A stretch of 5,462 bases of DNA from DHVE2 group archaeon. Lineage in GTDB: Archaea; Thermoplasmatota; Thermoplasmata; Thermoplasmatales; Aciduliprofundaceae. This document shows positions 1 through 4,596 of the stretch, in pieces (position 1 is the first letter of the stretch; every line of letters begins with the position of its first letter). The notes below the pieces were generated by a model that saw nothing but the letters and a program-made list of their open reading frames with translations, had not been told where the DNA came from and searched no databases. Position numbers and translations under genes: made by a program. The stretch is from NCBI GenBank assembly GCA_027056155.1, contig JALULR010000256.1, forward strand, positions 1-5,462, given 5' to 3'.

Positions 1-100
1 CTTCAGAATCTAATATGGACTCTATGGAATCGTCATGCTCGCAAATGTTTTCAATTTTCTCCGCAGGAAGTCCATATTCTCTAAGTTCGTCTTTAAGCAC
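1..100 (-). CDS. Partial hypothetical protein, N-terminal 33 residues, GTG start
   Basis: An open frame runs off the left edge of the window; its stop and C-terminus are not seen. With a GTG start at 98-100 it reads MLKDELREYGLPAEK, then continues as an acidic, helix-prone stretch ending ICEHDDSIESILDSE. The frame is closed upstream by a stop at about 119-121, so the start must be GTG or close to it. The choice is supported by a TATA-like box at 124-131, centred 27 nt upstream, the same spacing as for the other first genes here, which implies a leaderless transcript. A GGTGG at 108-112 would lie upstream of transcription and is probably not used. I do not recognise the family. The opposite strand is also open for part of this stretch, but its translation is rich in Trp, Arg and Cys and less protein-like. 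Confidence 0.5.
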   Translation of the reverse strand, partial: MLKDELREYGLPAEKIENICEHDDSIESILDSE

Positions 101-123
101 AAAACTGCCACCGCAATATTAGT

Positions 124-131
124 ATTTAAAA
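124..131 (-). promoter_or_regulatory. TATA box for the partial left-end gene
   Basis: On the minus strand the box reads TTTAAATA. Its centre is about 27 nt upstream of the GTG at 100, so the predicted transcription start is at or next to the start codon. It lies just beyond the T-rich terminator of the AbrB-like gene, which suggests the left gene is transcribed independently. Confidence 0.5.
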
Positions 132-140
132 GATATACAG

Positions 141-156
141 AAAAATGAGAAAAAGA
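141..156 (-). terminator. T-rich archaeal terminator after the AbrB-like gene
   Basis: On the minus strand this reads TCTTTTTCTCATTTTT, two T5 runs starting 18 nt past the stop codon at 174-176. There is no hairpin. Oligo-T tracts of this kind are sufficient for archaeal intrinsic termination. Confidence 0.5.
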
Positions 157-173
157 TACAGACAATTGAAAAT

Positions 174-374
174 TTAGAGCTTCATATCTTTGAGCTCTAG
201 CTTTTTGACTACCATCTCACCGTTTTCGTTCTTCAGAAACACTATGTAGTTTCCGCCCTTGACATCAAGTTCCTTCGCTATTCTCTTCTTCAATGTGATT
301 CTGTACTGTCCGTTCTTCGTCTCTGATACTTTCACTACTTCCCACAAGCTATAATCCTTCTTTTTATCTGCCAT
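174..374 (-). CDS. AbrB/MazE/SpoVT-like swapped-hairpin DNA-binding protein
   Basis: A 66-residue protein with a short lysine-rich N-terminus (MADKKKDYSL) followed by an AbrB-type core at about residues 12-60. The core matches the family pattern: a strand with a G-Q-Y-R-I-T turn (residues 22-27), the helix R31-IAKEL, then the D-V-K-G-G-N-Y-I-V-F loop and strand (37-46) and a last strand through VVKKLEL. Such proteins form swapped-hairpin dimers that bind DNA, as transcription regulators or antitoxins. The proline usual after the ITL strand is lysine here (K29). No toxin gene is adjacent, so a chromosomal regulator is more likely than an antitoxin. The ATG at 372-374 lies about 26 nt from a good TATA box, suggesting a leaderless transcript. 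It is divergent from the zinc-ribbon gene at 467, and the 92-bp gap is a natural place for autoregulation (inference). Confidence 0.82.
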   Translation of the reverse strand: MADKKKDYSLWEVVKVSETKNGQYRITLKKRIAKELDVKGGNYIVFLKNENGEMVVKKLELKDMKL

Positions 375-396
375 AGATACCCCACATAATTTAGAG

Positions 397-403
397 TATA
401 TAA
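397..403 (-). promoter_or_regulatory. TATA box of the AbrB-like gene
   Basis: On the minus strand the box is TTATATA, preceded by the purine-rich AAAGG (possible BRE). It is centred about 26 nt upstream of the ATG at 374, so transcription should start at about 375, making the mRNA leaderless. The GGGG at about 380-383 is then probably not a ribosome-binding site. Confidence 0.65.
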
Positions 404-407
404 CCTT

Positions 408-415
408 TATGCATA
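408..415. promoter_or_regulatory. 8-bp palindrome between divergent promoters (possible operator)
   Basis: The perfect palindrome TATGCATA lies between the two divergent TATA boxes (397-403 and 439-446), next to a weaker GCA-N4-TGC inverted repeat at 411-420. The position suits an operator that could affect both genes, perhaps bound by the AbrB-like protein. An 8-bp palindrome in AT-rich DNA can easily occur by chance. Confidence 0.2.
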
Positions 416-433
416 TTTGCTTAAAAACTTCAC

Positions 434-447
434 GAAAGTTTTAAAAA
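434..447 (+). promoter_or_regulatory. BRE and TATA box of the zinc-ribbon gene
   Basis: GAAAG followed by TTTTAAAA (439-446) matches a purine-rich BRE plus TATA box. The TATA centre is about 25 nt upstream of the ATG at 467, predicting a leaderless transcript. A very similar GAAAGTTTTTTAT lies in front of the gene at 1571. Confidence 0.65.
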
Positions 448-466
448 GATTAGGGTATGCACAGCT

Positions 467-1048
467 ATGTATCTTGTATGTCCCAACTGTGGAGAGGAAA
501 CTGAGCATGAAATAATCTCATACCGTGAGACAAAGAATGGCAAAGAGTATATTTTAAAGTGCAAAAATTGTGGATACACCTACTCAAAAATAATAAAAGA
601 TGACAAAATGATAGATATTAAGACCATAACAAGCTCCAAAGATAAATCCACAGTTCAAAAGTATACCACATTTGAGGACGACATACTATCAGTGGGTGAA
701 GAAATAAAGGTAAATGGCGTAAATTCGATTATAACAGCAATAGACACAAAAGAAAAAAGAGTTAGCAAGGCAGTTGCGAAAGACATAAAAACGCTTTGGG
801 TAAAGCGTTTCGATAAAATAATAATAAAGATTTCGGTTAATCGTGGCGAAAAAACCATACCTTCGGAAATTGTGGCTACCCCTGACGAGGAATTTTATAT
901 CGGGGACATACTAGACATAAACGGCGCTCATGCGGTTATACACAAGATAAAGACCAAAGAGCGTTTTGTGCATAGGGGCGGTGCTGCTGCTAGGGAGATT
1001 GTGAGAATCTATGCCAAAGAAATACGAGAAATGCGACGAAAATATTAA
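467..1048 (+). CDS. Archaeal zinc-ribbon protein, COG1326/HVO_0476 type
   Basis: A 193-residue protein that opens with a four-cysteine zinc ribbon: C5-P-N-C8-G and C32-K-N-C35-G. This arrangement and length fit the conserved uncharacterised archaeal zinc-finger family COG1326 (HVO_0476 family). The function is unknown; a nucleic-acid or protein-binding role is only a guess. After a lysine-rich linker the rest is a tandem repeat of about 40 residues. Repeat 1 (about 77-113) and repeat 2 (about 146-184) share G-[ED]-x-[IL]-x-[VI]-N-G, then x-[IV]-I-x-x-I-x-T-K-E, and an alanine-containing segment ending near D/E-I and K. There are no membrane segments. The ATG at 467 is chosen because CPNCG follows at once and the TATA box is at leaderless distance; the ATG at 457 is out of frame. 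The next gene's TATA box overlaps this stop codon. Confidence 0.82.
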   Translation: MYLVCPNCGEETEHEIISYRETKNGKEYILKCKNCGYTYSKIIKDDKMIDIKTITSSKDKSTVQKYTTFEDDILSVGEEIKVNGVNSIITAIDTKEKRVSKAVAKDIKTLWVKRFDKIIIKISVNRGEKTIPSEIVATPDEEFYIGDILDINGAHAVIHKIKTKERFVHRGGAAAREIVRIYAKEIREMRRKY

Positions 1049-1050
1049 AT
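1043..1050 (+). promoter_or_regulatory. TATA box of the membrane protein gene, overlapping the upstream stop
   Basis: TATTAAAT spans the TAA stop (1046-1048) of the zinc-ribbon gene and is centred about 26 nt before the ATG at 1073, fitting a leaderless start. A second candidate, GTATAAT at 1053-1059, is too close to the ATG for normal archaeal spacing. Confidence 0.5.
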
Positions 1051-1072
1051 AAGTATAATCTCTCTGCTACTT

Positions 1073-1531
1073 ATGGAAGGAAGTAATTTACCACCTCCTG
1101 CACCGGGCCCCATGCAGCCGGGAATTGGGGAATCAAGCAAGGTGAGAAGTGCGTTAGATTTACTAAATATAGCCAAAGTATTAGCTTTGATAATAGGCAT
1201 ACTTGGATTTATAGGCGCGGCATGGAACGGCTGGGTTATGGTTGCCATCGGAGACTTTTTCAGTGTGCCATGGGTAGGCTACTACATAATAGTAGGAATA
1301 ATTAACCTCCTGATTTACACAAAGATACCTGAATTTGATGGCATGATACGAGCCAGACGTTACGGGGAAGCTAAGGAAACCATGATGATTTGGGCAGTTT
1401 TAGGAGTAATATTCGGATTTTTAGCTGGCCTGCTTATGCTGTTGGTAATGTTCATGTACCTCGAAGAGCTCGAGCATGGTGCGGGGTACTACAACAACCC
1501 GCCACCACCACAACAGCCACCTCCGTACTAA
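1073..1531 (+). CDS. Small three-helix membrane protein with proline-rich ends
   Basis: A 152-residue protein whose family I do not recognise. It has a proline-rich N-terminal tail (residues 6-17), an amphipathic stretch, and three likely membrane segments at about 34-58, 66-84 and 104-130. The loop between helices 2 and 3 is charged and arginine-rich (IPEFDGMIRARRYGEAKE). The C-terminal tail is acidic, then ends in NNPPPPQQPPPY. With three helices the two tails should be on opposite sides of the membrane. Proline-rich tails of this kind often act as flexible binding segments; the partner is unknown. No catalytic motif is visible. The gene follows the zinc-ribbon gene by 24 nt but has its own TATA box, so it may be transcribed both alone and by read-through. 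A GGAAGG just inside the ORF is coding, not a ribosome-binding site. Confidence 0.8.
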   Translation: MEGSNLPPPAPGPMQPGIGESSKVRSALDLLNIAKVLALIIGILGFIGAAWNGWVMVAIGDFFSVPWVGYYIIVGIINLLIYTKIPEFDGMIRARRYGEAKETMMIWAVLGVIFGFLAGLLMLLVMFMYLEELEHGAGYYNNPPPPQQPPPY

Positions 1532-1535
1532 TGTA

Positions 1536-1548
1536 GAAAGTTTTTTAT
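1536..1548 (+). promoter_or_regulatory. BRE and TATA box of the 1571-2768 gene pair
   Basis: GAAAG followed by TTTTTTAT (1541-1548), centred about 26 nt upstream of the ATG at 1571. It resembles the element at 434-447. It predicts a leaderless transcript carrying the 68-residue gene and the 328-residue gene. Confidence 0.5.
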
Positions 1549-1565
1549 CCTTTATCCTTTTATTT
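1541..1565 (+). terminator. T-rich archaeal terminator after the membrane protein gene
   Basis: A pyrimidine-rich tract with T6, TTT, TTTT and TTT runs starts 10 nt after the stop codon and has no hairpin, as expected for archaeal termination. It overlaps the promoter of the next gene, so the same 30 bases may end one transcript and start another. Confidence 0.45.
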
Positions 1566-1570
1566 CAATT

Positions 1571-1777
1571 ATGCTCTACCAAGCGTTTGAGAATGTGGCA
1601 CCGTATATCGAGAACATAAACACTATACGTAAGTTTGTGCAAGAAAATGAAGGGGCTAGCGTAGATGAGGTAATTGAAAAAATTGAATCACACATTAAAA
1701 ATGATAATGGCACCATTGTCACTGATTTTAGAATTCTCTTAAACGAGATTAGGAAAATGATTAATACGGAGTTGTAA
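1571..1777 (+). CDS. 68-residue helical hypothetical protein
   Basis: A short, charged, almost wholly helix-forming protein. Visible segments are an N-terminal helix (LYQAFENVAPYIENINTIRK), a second helix around SVDEVIEKIESHIKN, a turn at NDNGT, and a C-terminal helix (TDFRILLNEIRKMINTEL). It has no cysteines, membrane segment or known motif. I do not recognise a family. That it is a real gene is supported by a promoter at leaderless distance, protein-like composition, and only 4 nt between its stop and the start of the 328-residue gene. The two are very probably co-transcribed and may act together (inference). Confidence 0.7.
   Translation: MLYQAFENVAPYIENINTIRKFVQENEGASVDEVIEKIESHIKNDNGTIVTDFRILLNEIRKMINTEL
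1768..1771 (+). promoter_or_regulatory. Shine-Dalgarno site of the 328-residue gene
   Basis: GGAG lies 10 nt upstream of the ATG at 1782, inside the last codons of the preceding gene. As an internal operon gene with no TATA box at leaderless distance, the 328-residue gene needs such a site, and this supports the ATG at 1782. Confidence 0.5.
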
Positions 1778-1781
1778 ATAC

Positions 1782-2768
1782 ATGCATGTGAATCTCAAAG
1801 AGCTCATCAAGATGATGATTCAGGACATGGGCGGGGAAATTGTAGATAGAGACGATGAGTTTATATGGGCAAGGCTCGGTGGAGGGCAACTTGAGGTTTA
1901 CTATCTGGAAGATAAAGAAGAGGTCACCGGGGACCATGTAATTAAATTCTCAAGAGATACTGAACAAGTGATGGGTGATAAGGCAATATTCTGCATCAAA
2001 GGCCATGATAAACTCGCGCAAGAAATTGCAAAGAAGATGGGTATTGTATTGGTTTCACGGGAGCAGCTTGCAAGTTTAATTGGGGAGTTCATTCTCAAGC
2101 TCCACGAAAGGGGCGATGAGCTACCCATATTGCAGGAAGAGGATGTAGAGGTAGAAGACATAGAATACGACGAAGTTGAGGAGCTAGAAGACCCGGATAT
2201 TATACCCATCATAATAGATGATATTGATAGCGGAGAGGAGAAGATAATAAAACTGAATATCACGAAGAATGAAGCAATTAACATTGCAAGTGCGTATGTT
2301 GGGGTATTTAAAACTCAGCTAAAATTAAAGCCATACTATATCTTTGAGTACTCTTTCAAGCTCGTGGTAGAGGGTACAGCGGACACAAAGCTAATGAGCG
2401 GCATTATTGCAATGGACGCAATTCAAGGCAAACATGAAATTTGGAAAACTGGCTTTGAAACTACCGCCAACATTGATATTCCCCACATAAAAATAGAGCC
2501 TGAAAAATCAGTAGATGACTGTGAAGAAAAGGCAAAAGAGGCTTTGATTAAAGAATTTACTACAGAGAAAGAGGTGTCCGTGGAAGACGATAATATTACA
2601 ATAATCGAAAAAAGAAAGACTAAACCTCTAGAAAATAGCATAAAAATAAATTATTTAGGGTTGCACTATCTGCCAGTGTGGGTATGTGAGGGCAGAGAGG
2701 GTGTAGTTTTTATTAATGCTACCACGGGAGAAATTATGGAAAAAGATATGCACCAGTTCACATTCTAA
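1782..2768 (+). CDS. Two-part protein: Mrr/restriction-endonuclease-like fold plus PepSY-like modules
   Basis: A 328-residue soluble protein. Residues 1-105 resemble the Mrr-type restriction-endonuclease-like fold: an N-terminal helix ending in M-G-G-E, strands through EFIWARLGGG and LEVYY, then DKAIFCIKG and the typical ending A-x-x-I-A-K-K-M-G-I-V-L-V-S-R-E-Q-L (about 79-96). Where active members have ExK, this has E38-V-Y, so it is probably not a nuclease. A very acidic linker follows (about 118-150). The C-terminal half (about 160-325) seems to hold two PepSY-like units: KPYYIFEYSFKLV with GIIAMDAIQGKHEI, and YLPVWVCEGREGVV with FINATTGEIME. There is no signal peptide or membrane segment, so it is likely cytoplasmic. 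Its function is unknown; binding DNA or protein is inferred from the fold alone. It follows the 68-residue gene by 4 nt, and its 3' end overlaps the convergent transglutaminase-like gene by 11 bp. Confidence 0.72.
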   Translation: MHVNLKELIKMMIQDMGGEIVDRDDEFIWARLGGGQLEVYYLEDKEEVTGDHVIKFSRDTEQVMGDKAIFCIKGHDKLAQEIAKKMGIVLVSREQLASLIGEFILKLHERGDELPILQEEDVEVEDIEYDEVEELEDPDIIPIIIDDIDSGEEKIIKLNITKNEAINIASAYVGVFKTQLKLKPYYIFEYSFKLVVEGTADTKLMSGIIAMDAIQGKHEIWKTGFETTANIDIPHIKIEPEKSVDDCEEKAKEALIKEFTTEKEVSVEDDNITIIEKRKTKPLENSIKINYLGLHYLPVWVCEGREGVVFINATTGEIMEKDMHQFTF

Positions 2769-3888
2769 CTATTATCGCAATCACCGCCGCTATTATCACC
2801 AGAAAGATTAGGAGCATTAGCCATGAGGGCATTTTGCTACCCACATAAAGTCTTTCTTCGCCCTCTGGAGTTACAGATATAACTTTCACGGCGATGGGTT
2901 GCGCATCTACGTTCCCAGTATATACCATTAGTTGATAGTATGCACTTAGATGCTTGCTATTTCCGTCGTCAATCCATTCTGTTATACGATATGGGTCTCT
3001 AACTAGGAACCCGCGACCAAGGTCCTTCTTGCCAACCTCTGCAGTAACATCGATATTTACCCTTTCAATTCCTCTAGCGTCCGGTACTACAGTCTGTATC
3101 CACGCATGATCGCCCCACAATCCGTTGGTGTAGAGAAGCCCATACTCTACCCACGCAGGTATGCCTATGCTCCTTGCCATGCTCGCAAAAACGAAAGAAA
3201 GCTCATCGCAGTCTCCACGCCTAGCACTCCAAACTTCCGCGGCAGTTTTAGGCTGCCCGCTCCGCTCGGTAACATACTGAAAATTATGCACTATAAAATC
3301 ATAAATTACGCGCAGCTTGTCAAGAACGTTGTCTTTTCCCTGCGTTATCTTCTCTGTCAAATTTTTAATCTGCGGGTCATCTGGATTAATAACTGAGAAT
3401 TTTTTTGTCTCGTGGGTAGTATAATTAGTCTCGATAAGGTACTCTTTGTGATTGTACTGTTCTTTCAAGCTCTCAGGTATAGCTGAGACATCACGGGCAT
3501 CGCTGATATTCCATGTCTTTGTATAAGCTACGCCACTGTATTTTATAACAATCTCCGAAGACCAAGTTTGTGAATACGACCACCATGTTCTATTGTAATC
3601 GTGATAAATAGTTCGGTGAGCGTGCTGTGAGAGGTCATGCACCACCACATTTTGATATGAGCTATTTGTTGGAATGGTAAAATTAATAGTATATTTTGCT
3701 TGGGGGCTCTCTACATTTATAACTGCAATCCTCTCAAACTCAAACTTTAATTTTTTGGGGAGGAGTACATAGTTTTCACCGGGTGGATTTTCCACCATGG
3801 CTGTTATATATGGCATAAAGAGATACACTACAAGCAATACAAGTGCCACCGCAATTGCCTTTGCTATTATTCTCTGTTTTTTCTCCAT
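2758..3888 (-). CDS. Membrane-anchored transglutaminase-like (papain-fold) protein
   Basis: A 376-residue protein with membrane segments at both ends: about 10-29, behind a basic MEKKQR start, and about 355-374. The part between should be outside the cell. Residues 30-180 are a strand-rich domain with six N-x-S/T sequons (N69, N75, N99, N127, N155, N176). Residues 185-290 form the transglutaminase core: the helix LRVIYDFIVHNFQYV, then G-D-C227-D-E-L-S, G-D-H261-A-W and N-I-D280-V-T. All three catalytic residues are present, so activity is likely; archaeal members may act as cysteine proteases or crosslinkers rather than true transglutaminases. The substrate is unknown. The ATG at 3886-3888 overlaps the end of the PrsW-like gene by 22 nt and has a strong GGTGAT ribosome-binding site, so translation is probably coupled. 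The 3' end overlaps the convergent gene at 1782-2768 by 11 bp. Confidence 0.85.
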   Translation of the reverse strand: MEKKQRIIAKAIAVALVLLVVYLFMPYITAMVENPPGENYVLLPKKLKFEFERIAVINVESPQAKYTINFTIPTNSSYQNVVVHDLSQHAHRTIYHDYNRTWWSYSQTWSSEIVIKYSGVAYTKTWNISDARDVSAIPESLKEQYNHKEYLIETNYTTHETKKFSVINPDDPQIKNLTEKITQGKDNVLDKLRVIYDFIVHNFQYVTERSGQPKTAAEVWSARRGDCDELSFVFASMARSIGIPAWVEYGLLYTNGLWGDHAWIQTVVPDARGIERVNIDVTAEVGKKDLGRGFLVRDPYRITEWIDDGNSKHLSAYYQLMVYTGNVDAQPIAVKVISVTPEGEERLYVGSKMPSWLMLLIFLVIIAAVIAIIVRM

Positions 3889-4565
3889 TCTCTCATCACC
3901 TTCTTTGGGATAGTATATATAAGTATTCGTTTATAAACTTTGTAGTAGAGGATAGGTATACCAACTAGCAAGCCCCAAAAATAGAGAAAATAGGGCATGC
4001 CCCAAATAAATGGAAGAAGCGAGAAATTAAACAAAATAGCATAACCAAAAGAATGCAATAAGTATTTTTCCCAGAATTTTTTGTATATGCCAAATCCTAA
4101 CATTGAGCCAGTAGATGCATGGACAGAAGCCATAGCCAGCGCAAGAAGCAAGAAGGACAAAGATGCCCCAGCATAATTAGCATTGTCCATGGGGATTCGA
4201 AGATAATAATATGTAAGAGATACACTCCAAATTGCAGATATTCCTAACCCAAAGGCAAATCCATAGTACGGTAAAGCATAATCGTCCTTCTTCTTCGGCG
4301 TGTTTAAATAAATATATTTTGCCATTTCGGTGAAGATAGCAAAGAGAATGATGAAGAATATGCTTAAATCCAGATACGCACGAACTGAAACCATGCCTAT
4401 CAGGAAAAATATGGCAATCGGAATTCCTACTATCCAACCGATAAAATAGTTAAAAAACAGCTTTTTCTCGCTGAACAAACCTTCTAGCTTGCCCCATGAA
4501 GCATATAAAATCCCAAATGATGGGACAAAACCGACTATGGCGGAAACATAAAAATTCCAATCCAT
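3867..4565 (-). CDS. PrsW-like polytopic membrane protein (possible intramembrane protease)
   Basis: A 232-residue, very hydrophobic protein with about seven membrane segments (roughly 5-23, 39-60, 66-84, 98-121, 132-158, 167-187, 189-210) and a basic C-terminal tail. Its motifs recall the PrsW family of intramembrane metalloproteases: F-x-T-E80-M-A-K83, G-F-A-F-G (102-106), S-V-H149-A-S-T-G-S-M-L-G, and H171-S-F-G-Y-A-I-L-F-N180. Two features differ: the usual EE pair is T-E, and the glutamate expected after the G-F-A-F-G segment is missing. It may be a divergent protease or an inactive relative; I am more sure of the superfamily than of activity. The ATG at 4563-4565 has a TATA box at leaderless distance, 30 nt after the taw2 stop. 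The 22-nt overlap with the transglutaminase-like gene suggests a joint role at the cell surface, for example processing or regulating that protein (inference). Confidence 0.65.
   Translation of the reverse strand: MDWNFYVSAIVGFVPSFGILYASWGKLEGLFSEKKLFFNYFIGWIVGIPIAIFFLIGMVSVRAYLDLSIFFIILFAIFTEMAKYIYLNTPKKKDDYALPYYGFAFGLGISAIWSVSLTYYYLRIPMDNANYAGASLSFLLLALAMASVHASTGSMLGFGIYKKFWEKYLLHSFGYAILFNFSLLPFIWGMPYFLYFWGLLVGIPILYYKVYKRILIYTIPKKVMREWRKNRE
3895..3900 (-). promoter_or_regulatory. Shine-Dalgarno site of the transglutaminase-like gene
   Basis: GGTGAT on the minus strand lies 6 nt before the ATG at 3888 and inside the 3' end of the PrsW-like gene. It is fully complementary to the ATCACC of the archaeal 16S rRNA 3' end. 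It fixes this start and fits a gene translated from the middle of a transcript. Confidence 0.7.
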
Positions 4566-4586
4566 AAGGCATGATTGGGCTCAACT

Positions 4587-4596
4587 ATTAATAAAT
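4587..4596 (-). promoter_or_regulatory. TATA box of the PrsW-like/transglutaminase-like pair
   Basis: On the minus strand TTTATTAATA directly follows the taw2 stop codon (4596-4598) and is centred about 26 nt upstream of the ATG at 4565. The A-rich taw2 end (GAAAAAAAA) could serve as the BRE. No T-tract terminator separates taw2 from this pair, so read-through from taw2 is also possible. Confidence 0.5.

Noticed and set aside
174..374. AbrB-like protein as the antitoxin of a toxin-antitoxin pair
   Set aside because: No PIN, MazF or other toxin gene is adjacent; the downstream partial gene has its own promoter and no toxin motif in the visible part.
655..1248. Two 67-codon minus-strand frames opposite the zinc-ribbon and membrane protein genes
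   Set aside because: Both are fully or mostly antisense to well-supported genes and show no family motif or promoter.
1780..1789. 10-bp perfect palindrome ACATGCATGT over the start codon at 1782
   Set aside because: It is too tight to form an RNA hairpin, is partly coding, and can occur by chance; it is also only loosely similar to the TATGCATA at 408-415.
1901..2284. 127-codon minus-strand frame, serine- and isoleucine-rich
   Set aside because: It is antisense to the acidic linker of the 328-residue protein; the serine runs are the reverse complement of Glu/Asp codons. No promoter or ribosome-binding site supports it.
3106..3396. 96-codon plus-strand frame
   Set aside because: It lies antisense over the catalytic core of the transglutaminase-like gene, whose C, H and D motifs are intact, so the minus-strand reading is the real one.
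4177..4437. 86-codon minus-strand frame
   Set aside because: It overlaps the PrsW-like gene in another frame and has a Cys/His-rich, non-protein-like composition.
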